From an uncultured bacterium (GTDB taxonomy: Bacteria; Spirochaetota; UBA4802; UB4802): a stretch of 64,000 nt of DNA. The stretch lies in contig CALEUQ010000051.1 of assembly GCA_937920495.1 (NCBI GenBank), positions 1 to 64,000 of the forward strand. The letters are read 5' to 3'. Shown here piece by piece: positions 28,046 through 36,232 of the stretch. The position numbers were made by a program, and so were the translations under genes. The notes under the pieces are model-generated. The model saw only the letters and a list, made by a program, of their open reading frames with translations. It did no database searches and was not told the DNA's origin. Each line of letters opens with the position of its first letter. Position 1 is the first letter of the stretch.

Positions 28046-28996
28046 TTACAGCTGTTCCATAATCGCAGGGATTACTTCAAATAGGTCTCCTACAATACCG
28101 TAGGTTGCTATGTTAAAAATTGGTGCTTCAGGATCTTTATTAATAGCAACGATAACCTTAGAACCTTTCATACCAGCTACGTGCTGAATTGCACCTGAAA
28201 TACCACACGCAATATAAAGATCTGGAGTAACAGTTTTACCAGACTGACCTACCTGACGAGCAGCGTCTGTCCAGCCAGCATCAACAACAGGGCGTGATGC
28301 AGCATATTCGCCGCCAAGCTTCTTTGCAAAATTGACGATAATATCGTTATATTTATCCTTTTCCTTTGTTCCTCGACCACCTGATACTATTATCTTAGCC
28401 TGTGTAATGTCTACAGATCCGGCCATAGTTTCAACAAATTGTTTGAATTTTCTGCGTGGTTCTGGAACAGATGCTGACACAGCAGTTACAGAACCTGCAC
28501 TACCTGCAGCTTCTTTTTCAAAGGCACCTTTTTCAAATGTTGCAACAAACTTATCTGTTTTAACTGAACGCTGTTCCTGTATCTTGCCATTGTATGTGTT
28601 GCGTGTAAATACAACAACATCACCCTGCACTTCAAATTTATTGCAGTTTGTTACTATACCACAGCCCAAACCCAATGCTAATTTAGCTGCATAATCTGAG
28701 CCATCATAAGTATGAGGTATTAATACGCCTTTAACATCCTGTGCTTCTACTACTGCACTGGCAGCGGCAACATACGTGTCAGCACTATACACTTCAAGTT
28801 TAGGATCCACTACTGCAAATACTTCAGGCATATATTGTGCAACTTCCTTTGCTAAACTGTCGTCTTTATAGAATACTGCAGCAGCTGGGGATGCACCCAT
28901 TGCTGATGCCAATGCTTTAGCAGCTTTGCAAAGTTCTAAAGTAGCATCGCTTATTTTTCCATTTCTTTGTTCTGCTATTACTAATATACGTGCCAT
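28046..28996 (-). CDS. etfA: electron transfer flavoprotein alpha subunit (pair 1)
   Basis: 316 residues. The C-terminal FAD domain has the family run GRGTKEKDKY, QVGQSGKTVTPDLYIACGIS and HVAGMKGSKVIVAINKD. It forms a heterodimer with EtfB and carries electrons from acyl-CoA dehydrogenases to ETF:quinone oxidoreductase. Length and motifs are canonical. GGGGG precedes the ATG, 11 bp after etfB. No dehydrogenase is adjacent, so this pair probably serves several enzymes. Confidence 0.95.
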   Translation of the reverse strand: MARILVIAEQRNGKISDATLELCKAAKALASAMGASPAAAVFYKDDSLAKEVAQYMPEVFAVVDPKLEVYSADTYVAAASAVVEAQDVKGVLIPHTYDGSDYAAKLALGLGCGIVTNCNKFEVQGDVVVFTRNTYNGKIQEQRSVKTDKFVATFEKGAFEKEAAGSAGSVTAVSASVPEPRRKFKQFVETMAGSVDITQAKIIVSGGRGTKEKDKYNDIIVNFAKKLGGEYAASRPVVDAGWTDAARQVGQSGKTVTPDLYIACGISGAIQHVAGMKGSKVIVAINKDPEAPIFNIATYGIVGDLFEVIPAIMEQL

Positions 28997-29007
28997 TGTG
29001 TACCCCC

Positions 29008-29796
29008 TTATATCACTTTAGCTTCATTGCGTAATTTTTCTACAAGCTTGGCAGCAGCAGTTTTTGGATCACCTTCAATAATTTCAGCCTTGTGATCAGA
29101 AACCGGGAAGAACATTTTAACAAACTTGGTCTTTGATCCGGCTTCTCCAACAGCAGCTACTCCTAAATCTGCAGCCTTCTTTACATCAAGTCTTTTCTTC
29201 TTAGCTTTCATAATACCTGGAAGAGTCGGATATCGTGGCTGATTGATACCTGACTGAATAGTAAGAACAGCTGGGATTGCCATTTCAAGGACTTCATTTA
29301 ATCCGCCTTCAAGCTCACGGTTAACTGTCATTGATTTTCCATCGCCACCAACTTCAATTTTCACAACATTTGTACAATGTGGCATACCAAGCATATCAGC
29401 AATCATGACACCGGTTACTGCTGCCTGATCATCTTCGGCCTGAACACCGGTTAATACAAGATCAACACCGCCTAAGCTCTCAATTGCTTTGCAAAGTGCT
29501 GATGCAACTACAAAATTGTCACCTGCATCAACCTGCTCATCCTGAATCTGGATACCCCAATCGCCGCCCATTGCAAATGCCTGACGAATTTCTTTTGATG
29601 CTCGCTCAGGGCCTGCTGAAATGATAATTACTTCACCACCAAATTTCTCCTTCAATTGCAGTGCAGCCTCAACAGCATATTCATCAAAATCATTCATCTT
29701 GAAAGCAATCTGGGATTCGTCGATCTTACTGTCGCCAATAATTTTAAATTTGGATTCCATATCTGGAACCTGCTTAACTAAGACAGCTATCTTCAT
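29008..29796 (-). CDS. etfB: electron transfer flavoprotein beta subunit (pair 1)
   Basis: 262 residues. Typical start MKIAVLVKQVPDMESKF, AMP-site region LTGVQAEDDQAAVTGVMIAD and the family motif VNRELEGGLNEVLEMAIPAV. GGGAG lies before the ATG. It is the first gene of etfBA, with a promoter and a short palindrome upstream. Confidence 0.95.
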   Translation of the reverse strand: MKIAVLVKQVPDMESKFKIIGDSKIDESQIAFKMNDFDEYAVEAALQLKEKFGGEVIIISAGPERASKEIRQAFAMGGDWGIQIQDEQVDAGDNFVVASALCKAIESLGGVDLVLTGVQAEDDQAAVTGVMIADMLGMPHCTNVVKIEVGGDGKSMTVNRELEGGLNEVLEMAIPAVLTIQSGINQPRYPTLPGIMKAKKKRLDVKKAADLGVAAVGEAGSKTKFVKMFFPVSDHKAEIIEGDPKTAAAKLVEKLRNEAKVI

Positions 29797-29841
29797 AGTC
29801 CCACTCCCTTTTATAAAATTTTATGCAAAAAAATAGAATAA

Positions 29842-29853
29842 GCACATTTGTGC
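29842..29853. promoter_or_regulatory. small palindrome near the etfBA start of transcription
   Basis: GCACA-TT-TGTGC, perfect, just downstream of the proposed -10 box on the minus strand. A possible repressor site. Confidence 0.35.
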
Positions 29854-29856
29854 ACA

Positions 29857-29884
29857 ATGGTATAAAATGCGTTTTATATGTCAA
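29857..29884 (-). promoter_or_regulatory. promoter for etfBA
   Basis: On the minus strand, TTGACA (29879-29884), 16 bases, TACCAT (29857-29862). TATACC two bases earlier is an alternative -10. Confidence 0.45.
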
Positions 29885-30011
29885 GATTTATTACTATATT
29901 TAATTATATAAATTTTATATACACTAAATTATATAGTATATAATTGAAAAATGATAAGTAATGATTTATTATATACTAAAGAGATCTGGCGGAGGAAAAC
30001 ATCTATTATTT

Positions 30012-32033
30012 TTATTTTATCTTTTTTGCCCTGCGTTTTTCAACAGGATACACTTCCAGACCTTTTGAAAGCAAATCAATATCCTTTGGGTTAAGAGGTT
30101 TTGCTAAGAGTACCCTTGTATCAGATTCTTTCACCTGCAATATAACTTTTTTTCGTGGTTTTTCAGAATCAATGGTTTCATCATTATCAACAAATGTTTC
30201 CAGAATACTGTCTTTTTCAATACCGTCAATGTTTCCTAAATTGATTGCTACCATATCATCAGAATAAGACAGGATTTTGCCCCAATACGGAATGGTATTA
30301 TACAAATTTCTGGCTATCGCTAATGATACTGTATGCAGAGAATATTTTGTATTGTCAGATTCATTATATTGAGCTATTACTACTCCGGTTTTTACATCCA
30401 TCAATTTTGCCTTTACTTCAATATATCTTCCCGATAATGTATATTCTCCATATAATATATATGATATCCAGGGAAGCTCATTAGCATTCATTTTGTCATT
30501 AAGCATAACCAGAACATCGTCTAAATTATTTGATGGAAACTGTCTGATAATTGACTGACGTTGCGACAAAGGAAAGTTTCTATATCTTCCAAATTGCCCC
30601 ATAGCAAAGTTAATTGAATTAGCTATAACAGCACCTGCATCGGCAAATGCAGGTATAGCAACATCAGGGGTAAAATTAAGTACCAGAACCAATGGCACAT
30701 CACGTGGAAGATCTTCTTTATCATATCCTAAACGGAAAAATAATTTGTCGCGTCGTTTCATTACAGCAATACTCATCATGTCCTGTGTTTTTTGAGTAGG
30801 ATTTAATGTATGCATTTTTTTAATCTCATCGTAATAAAGCTCAAAATAACCCAAAGTTTCATATATGCGCATGAGCTCCTGGCGTGCAGTGGAATTATTA
30901 GGATTTAACGCTAATGATAAGCGAACAAACAGCATTGATAAATCAGGAAATCCTTTTTTCCGTAGCTCCTGTGATGATGTAAAATCGTCATTACTGCTGT
31001 GTATTCGTACAGGGTGGCCTATTTTAATGTGTTCCAGTAAGCTGAGCTGTCGCATCTTTATTGCTATGAGGCTGTTGAGATTGTCCTTTGATAGCGAATT
31101 CTGGTAATAAGTTAATGACTGGTTTATATCACCTTTGTATTCATACATTAATCCTAAATTATAAAGGAGTTCATTGCTGGCAATGTGCGGATAACTGGTA
31201 ACTATCGCCTCATAATATGAAATTGCGTTTTGATAATCCCCCTGCACATATAACAAATACCCCATATCGCGGTTTGCCTGCAGGTGAGTTTTATTGATGA
31301 TTAATGCTTTCTGCAGTTCATCAACTGCTTGATTCAAATATGCGGAATCACCAGAATAATAATATTTAAGATACAGTAACTCCGCTAATTTCACAAACCC
31401 ATCCGGATATGTTTCTTTTGCATCAATGGCTTTTTTCACCAGTTCAATTGCATCATCAAAGCGCCTGTCTTTTGCCTTTATATCAGCGTACAGTAAGAGT
31501 GCATCGTAATAATATGGGTCGTTTTGCAAAATCCTGTTGAGTGTGCGTTTTGCAAAGAGCAGTTTGCCCATTTTATAGTAAAGATATGCCATCCCATACC
31601 GTGATTCATTATTGGTATATGATAGCTCATTTAAGGTGTCGTAGATTTTCATTGCTTCACGGTAGCGGCCTAAACCGGTATACGCTTTTGCCAAACCAAG
31701 TAGAGCATGTTCATTGTTTGGGTACAGTGAAAGCACTTTATCAAATAATTTCACAGATTCCAGGTAGCCTTCTGTCCGTACGTATGCATAGCCCAATCCT
31801 AATAATGCTTCTTTATATTTTGGGTTTTGTGCAAGGGCACTTTGGAACGCTACTATTGCTGAATATGCATTCCCGGTTTCCAGGCTTTCCCAACCTTTTT
31901 TATTGTAATAAATAGCATTCTTCTGCTGTATTTTTATTGCTTCCTGACTGTAGAGTGCAATAGAACAGCAAAGAAAAATTAGTATAGCGATATTTTTTCT
32001 GCTCATTAGTTTTTTTATTGATAAAATAATCAT
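30012..32033 (-). CDS. TPR protein with C-terminal CsgG-like domain
   Basis: 673 residues. Signal segment about 10-33 (ILIFLCCSIALYS); Met10 is an alternative start and neither has a clear ribosome-binding site. About ten TPR units fill residues 40-420 (for example GNAYSAIVAFQSALAQNPKY, YKGDINQSLTYYQNSLSKD). The remainder, from VPLVLVLNFTPDVAIPAF through LYGEYTLSGRYIEVKAKLMD, resembles the CsgG/FlgO-type domain of outer-membrane assembly factors, then a small beta domain (VAINLGNIDGIEKDSIL). It probably acts in the periplasm as a scaffold. The precise role is unknown. Confidence 0.75.
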   Translation of the reverse strand: MIILSIKKLMSRKNIAILIFLCCSIALYSQEAIKIQQKNAIYYNKKGWESLETGNAYSAIVAFQSALAQNPKYKEALLGLGYAYVRTEGYLESVKLFDKVLSLYPNNEHALLGLAKAYTGLGRYREAMKIYDTLNELSYTNNESRYGMAYLYYKMGKLLFAKRTLNRILQNDPYYYDALLLYADIKAKDRRFDDAIELVKKAIDAKETYPDGFVKLAELLYLKYYYSGDSAYLNQAVDELQKALIINKTHLQANRDMGYLLYVQGDYQNAISYYEAIVTSYPHIASNELLYNLGLMYEYKGDINQSLTYYQNSLSKDNLNSLIAIKMRQLSLLEHIKIGHPVRIHSSNDDFTSSQELRKKGFPDLSMLFVRLSLALNPNNSTARQELMRIYETLGYFELYYDEIKKMHTLNPTQKTQDMMSIAVMKRRDKLFFRLGYDKEDLPRDVPLVLVLNFTPDVAIPAFADAGAVIANSINFAMGQFGRYRNFPLSQRQSIIRQFPSNNLDDVLVMLNDKMNANELPWISYILYGEYTLSGRYIEVKAKLMDVKTGVVIAQYNESDNTKYSLHTVSLAIARNLYNTIPYWGKILSYSDDMVAINLGNIDGIEKDSILETFVDNDETIDSEKPRKKVILQVKESDTRVLLAKPLNPKDIDLLSKGLEVYPVEKRRAKKIK

Positions 32034-32112
32034 AGTAAGTGCCAGAGTTATTAGATAGTAACCTTGCTTGTAAAGTCAACAAAATATTTATAGTAGTGCA
32101 AATCAGGAAAAA

Positions 32113-33132
32113 ATGAAAGAAATAAAAGAAATAAAAGCAATTACTCTATCATTGATTATACTATTTGTAATTATGTCAACAGTATTCTGGTTCTTCAACA
32201 GTGCACCACACAATATGCGGGGGGAAACTATTACCGTAAGGCCAGGAATGAATTTATATCAGGTTGCATATTTTCTTAAATCTAAGAATTTAATTACAAG
32301 CGCATCATTTTTCTACATAATAGGACGCATTATCAATGCTACTGATATAAAAGCAGGCAACTATCGTATTTTTGATGGCGAATCAAGTGCTTCGATATTA
32401 TTAAAAATTACCAGAGGCAAATTTGTAACCAAAAAGATCACTATTCCTGAAGGATATACCATATATGACATTGCAAAGGTGCTGGCGCAAAACGATATCT
32501 GCACTGAAGGCGATTTTTTGTACTGGGCACAGTCGCCATCATTTCTGGCTACTATCGGTATATATGCACCAAGCGCTGAAGGATATTTGTTCCCTAATAC
32601 CTATGTATTACCCGAAAATAGTGATCCACGTGATATAATAATCAGGCTGGTAAATCAGACAAAAAAGGTAATCCACGATATTCAGGATTCCATAGAAGTA
32701 CAGTACTCACACCTTCATCAGATACTAACCGTGGCATCACTTGTTGAAAAGGAAGCAAAGATTAACAGTGAACGCCCACTCATTGCAGCAGTATTTTATA
32801 ACCGGTTAAAATTAAAGATGAAACTGGATTGCGATTCCACCATTCAGTATGGATTGAAAAAATTTGGCAAACGGCTAACCTATGATGATTTAAATTCTGA
32901 TACACCGTATAACACATACAAAAACGCCGGATTGCCGCCAACACCAATTTGTAATCCCGGAAAACGCTCAATTCTTGCAGCGCTAAATCCGGCTAACGTG
33001 CCATATTTATTTTTTGTTTCAAGAAATGATGGTTCACACTATTTTTCAAAAACACTGGCAGAGCATAACAGGGCAGTTGATTTTTACCAAAAAGGTATAG
33101 TAAATGGCTTTAAAGACAGACAAAAATATTGA
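32113..33132 (+). CDS. mltG: endolytic murein transglycosylase MltG
   Basis: 339 residues. Membrane anchor about 10-29, then a LysM-like region (TVRPGMNLYQVAYFL) and the YceG catalytic domain: EGYLFPNTY (156-164), ASLVEKEAKI (208-217) with the catalytic Glu, and NAGLPPTPICNPG. It cuts nascent glycan strands at the inner membrane and sets their length. AGGA lies before ATG. Its end overlaps the next gene by 29 bp. Confidence 0.93.
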   Translation: MKEIKEIKAITLSLIILFVIMSTVFWFFNSAPHNMRGETITVRPGMNLYQVAYFLKSKNLITSASFFYIIGRIINATDIKAGNYRIFDGESSASILLKITRGKFVTKKITIPEGYTIYDIAKVLAQNDICTEGDFLYWAQSPSFLATIGIYAPSAEGYLFPNTYVLPENSDPRDIIIRLVNQTKKVIHDIQDSIEVQYSHLHQILTVASLVEKEAKINSERPLIAAVFYNRLKLKMKLDCDSTIQYGLKKFGKRLTYDDLNSDTPYNTYKNAGLPPTPICNPGKRSILAALNPANVPYLFFVSRNDGSHYFSKTLAEHNRAVDFYQKGIVNGFKDRQKY

Positions 33133-34318
33133 GCTGGTTGCACCTGCAGGCAATCTTGAAAAACTTAAGGCAGCAGTCCACTACGGAGCACATGCAGTAT
33201 ATTTTGGTGGACAACAGTTTAACCTGCGAGCCACCACAAAAAATTTTTCTATACCTGAAATAGAACAGGCAGTGGAGTATGCTCATACTCACAAAGTCAG
33301 GGTAATATTTTTACTCAACGCTTTTTTACATGAGTCTGACATACCACTTGTTACAAAATATCTTCAGCACATTCAACACATTCCGTTTGATGCAATCATG
33401 ATTTCTGATCCCGGTATGGCTTTGCTTGTACAGGAGCATATAAATATTCCATTGCACCTTTCAACGCAGATGTCAACGTTAAATCACCTTGCAGTTTCAT
33501 TCTGGGCAAAACAGGGAATATCACGAATTGTTCTTGCACGCGAAACAACCCTTGAAGAGATACAGCACATACGCCAGCATACGGATATTGAGCTTGAAAT
33601 TTTTTGCCATGGTGCATTGTGTATTTCGTATTCGGGTAGATGTTTGCTCAGCCGCTATCTTTCAGGGCGCGATGCCAATCAGGGCAACTGCTCTCATCCA
33701 TGCCGCTGGAAATATTCACTTGTTGAAGAAAAGCGACCGGGTAATTATCTTGATATCGTTGAATATGCCCATGGAACTGAGATCCTTTCATCAAAGGATT
33801 TATGTTTAATTAACAAAATTCCTGATTATATTAACGCAGGTGTTAATGCCTTTAAAATAGAAGGCAGAATGAAATCATTATACTATACCGCTAATGTTAC
33901 GCGTATCTATCGTCACGCTATTGATACTTTTTTGCAGGGTGGCGATAGTAACCAGTATAGTGACTTCTGGCGTAAAGAACTTGAGCTGGTAAGTCACAGG
34001 CCATACACTGAAGACCTGTTCAACGAGTTTACACATCAATCATTTGATGGTGTTCCTTACATTAAAAAGACATTATTTATGGGATATTGTATTGACAGCA
34101 CACATAACCTTGTTAAGGTTTTTAATCCAATATATAAAGGAGATAGTTTTGATGCAATTTATCCTATAGCAAATAATCACATATATGATGTATCAGTAAA
34201 AGTAATTGATATAATAGCAGATAACACTTCAGTACAGATGGCACAACCCAATACTGTAGCAACAATTATATTTGACAAACCTTTGCAACAATGGGCAATT
34301 TTACGCAAACAACTGTAG
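33104..34318 (+). CDS. U32 peptidase-family protein (TrhP/YegQ-like)
   Basis: 404 residues. Starts with ELVAPAGNLEKLKAAVHYGA and YFGGQQFNLRA, then the U32 signature EIFCHGALCISYSGRCLLS with GNCSHPCRW supplying the cysteines of the expected iron-sulfur site. Most bacterial members act in prephenate-dependent hydroxylation of tRNA or in related RNA or ubiquinone hydroxylations rather than as proteases. The start lies inside mltG (29-bp overlap) with AAAGG upstream, indicating coupling. The exact substrate is not decidable here. Confidence 0.88.
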   Translation: MALKTDKNIELVAPAGNLEKLKAAVHYGAHAVYFGGQQFNLRATTKNFSIPEIEQAVEYAHTHKVRVIFLLNAFLHESDIPLVTKYLQHIQHIPFDAIMISDPGMALLVQEHINIPLHLSTQMSTLNHLAVSFWAKQGISRIVLARETTLEEIQHIRQHTDIELEIFCHGALCISYSGRCLLSRYLSGRDANQGNCSHPCRWKYSLVEEKRPGNYLDIVEYAHGTEILSSKDLCLINKIPDYINAGVNAFKIEGRMKSLYYTANVTRIYRHAIDTFLQGGDSNQYSDFWRKELELVSHRPYTEDLFNEFTHQSFDGVPYIKKTLFMGYCIDSTHNLVKVFNPIYKGDSFDAIYPIANNHIYDVSVKVIDIIADNTSVQMAQPNTVATIIFDKPLQQWAILRKQL

Positions 34319-34344
34319 GTAAAAAATTATTTTTAGGAGAGAAT

Positions 34345-34404
34345 ATGATCATTTTAATAAAAAAATATTTTAATGAATATTATATTAAACAAGATAAAAT
34401 CTGA
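34345..34404 (+). CDS. possible 19-residue leader peptide
   Basis: ATG with AGGAGA five bases before it encodes MIILIKKYFNEYYIKQDKI and ends in TGA. It lies ahead of the hisS leader hairpin. It has no His codons, so it is not a classical histidine attenuator peptide. It may be chance. Confidence 0.25.
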   Translation: MIILIKKYFNEYYIKQDKI

Positions 34405-34507
34405 AAATATACTCATTTTAAAGTTTTATGATGAATAAAAAAATATAAATTGAATATGACTATTATGGAGATTGATATTTATAAAAAGTAAAAGACATTT
34501 TTCTTTG

Positions 34508-34556
34508 GCACTTTCGTTTGTTGCCGTATGGACAAAAGAAAGTGCGATAAAATTTT
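34508..34556 (+). terminator. intrinsic terminator or attenuator before hisS
   Basis: 14-bp arms 34508-34521 and 34532-34545 (GCACTTTC.../...GAAAGTGC) with one mismatch and a 10-base loop, followed by a T6 run at 34553-34558. It ends ~35 bp before hisS, so it either stops read-through from mltG-U32 or attenuates hisS. Confidence 0.55.
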
Positions 34557-34587
34557 TTGCAGAAAATTGTTTTCAATGGAGGATCTA

Positions 34588-35841
34588 ATGATTCAGAAAC
34601 CACCAGGTGTAGAGGATATATTTCCCGACCGAATATCAAAATTTAATCATATCATACATACCGCTAAAGAAGTGTTTACACTGTATAATTATCGGGAAGT
34701 AATCCTTCCAATAATGGAATACACAGAGGTTTTTGCACGTGGAATTGGTGATGCTACTGATATTGTCACCAAAGAGATGTTTACATTTGAAGACCGTGGT
34801 GGAAGAAGTTTAACCCTGCGACCGGAAGGCACAGCTTCAATGGTGCGCGCCTATGTAGAAAATGGTGAGTATAATAGATTGGCTTTGTGTAAATTTTTTT
34901 ATCATGGGCCAATGTTTAGAGCCGAGCGACCACAAAAAGGAAGATTGCGCCAATTTAATCAATTTGGTGCTGAAGTCTTTGGTAGCGATAATCCCTGGTA
35001 TGACTTTGAAATCATTTCGTTGATGAATGAGATAGCTCGGAGATTGGGAATAACAGAATATAATTTACTCATTAATTCCATAGGTTGCCCGGATTGTCGC
35101 AAACCATATGTTGGTGAATTATTTAATTATTACACAACCCATGTAAATGAACTATGTGACGATTGTAAAAAACGTTTACATACAAATCCTTTGAGGTTAC
35201 TGGATTGTAAAGTTGAAGGCTGTATAGAATTAAAACAGAATGCTCCAAAGATAAATCAGTATCTTTGTACTTCATGCAATGAGCATTTTCATCAGACAAT
35301 TAATCTACTGCAGCAACATTCTATCAATTATATTCACGATCCACTTTTAGTTCGGGGGCTGGATTATTATACTAAAACAACCTTTGAGTTTGTTACCACA
35401 AAATTAGGTGGTCAAAATGCTTTTGCAGCTGGTGGCAGATATAATAATCTTGTTGAATTGTTTGGAGGCAAACCCACACCTGCGGTTGGTTTTGCAGCAG
35501 GAATAGAGCGCATAGAATTGTTACTGGAGCAGTTATCAGTAAAAGAATATCTGGATGTATACATTGTATATTCTGGTGATAATGCATTGCCTTTTGTGAT
35601 GCAGATGGCTGAACAATTGCGGCGTGATAATATTTCATGTGATTTTGACCCACACGCGAAAGGTTTTAAAACTCAGTTTAAGCGAGCTGATCGTGAAAAT
35701 GCACGATTTTCATTGATTTTTGGTGAAGATGAAGTAAAAAATAATACTGCAACCATAAAGGATATGTCATCAGGTGAACAGGTAACAGTTAAAAGTGATG
35801 TAATTACTACTTTTTTAAAGGAAAAGTTAGGCAAGTCTTGA
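34588..35841 (+). CDS. hisS: histidyl-tRNA synthetase
   Basis: 417 residues from ATG 34588, with GGAGG five bases upstream. A frame extending 60 bases further would run through the leader hairpin. Class II core: QKPPGVEDIFPD start, motif 2 FYHGPMFRAERPQKGRLRQF, the HisA motifs LVRGLDYYTKTTFE and GGRYNNLVELFGG, motif 3 GFAAGIERIELLL, and a C-terminal anticodon-binding domain (about 325-417). It charges tRNA-His. The insertion domain carries Cys pairs (CPDCR, CDDC), as in many bacterial HisRS. Confidence 0.96.
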   Translation: MIQKPPGVEDIFPDRISKFNHIIHTAKEVFTLYNYREVILPIMEYTEVFARGIGDATDIVTKEMFTFEDRGGRSLTLRPEGTASMVRAYVENGEYNRLALCKFFYHGPMFRAERPQKGRLRQFNQFGAEVFGSDNPWYDFEIISLMNEIARRLGITEYNLLINSIGCPDCRKPYVGELFNYYTTHVNELCDDCKKRLHTNPLRLLDCKVEGCIELKQNAPKINQYLCTSCNEHFHQTINLLQQHSINYIHDPLLVRGLDYYTKTTFEFVTTKLGGQNAFAAGGRYNNLVELFGGKPTPAVGFAAGIERIELLLEQLSVKEYLDVYIVYSGDNALPFVMQMAEQLRRDNISCDFDPHAKGFKTQFKRADRENARFSLIFGEDEVKNNTATIKDMSSGEQVTVKSDVITTFLKEKLGKS

Positions 35842-36232
35842 TTAACTTCAATTCATGATTTATAAATTTATTTTCCCCATTTTGTTTTGTAATTTTGTCA
35901 TTTTAAGCTTGATTCATAATCTATGCTTACAGGACATCAGTAACCGTGCTTCACACAGATCTTAACTGATGACAATCGGACCAGAATGACAAACTGCAAA
36001 ATAAATCTTTACATAATAAAATACTTTACTTATTATGAATATATTCTATCTTGATAAGAAGAATGTGAGCCATGTATTATAAGCTATAATTTATTAACAA
36101 AATATTGAATAGTGTATAACTTTGCTGCTGAAATGTTGAATACTTTATCATGTAATTAAATAATTTTAAGGAATTTTTTATAAGGGTTTAAATAGTTAAT
36201 TGTTCAAATAATTTAGTCGTTAATGATATACC
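35842..36232. other. intergenic stretch with a long imperfect inverted repeat
   Basis: No gene. Arms TTTTG-TAAT-TTTGTCATT (to 35902) and its inverse (35985-36003) enclose an inner pair CATCAGT / ACTGATG, giving a ~120-bp cruciform-like structure, 35882-36003. The TTTGTCATTCTG core resembles REP-like repeats seen in other AT-rich bacteria. The rest is featureless. Confidence 0.4.

Noticed and set aside
34528-34587. N-terminal extension of HisS by 20 residues
   Set aside because: It would start inside the loop of the leader hairpin, and the family sequence begins at the ATG with a perfect SD (34588).
34405-34590. T-box riboswitch before hisS
   Set aside because: No specifier loop or T-box consensus (AGGGTGGNACCGCG-like) is visible; only a simple hairpin and T run.
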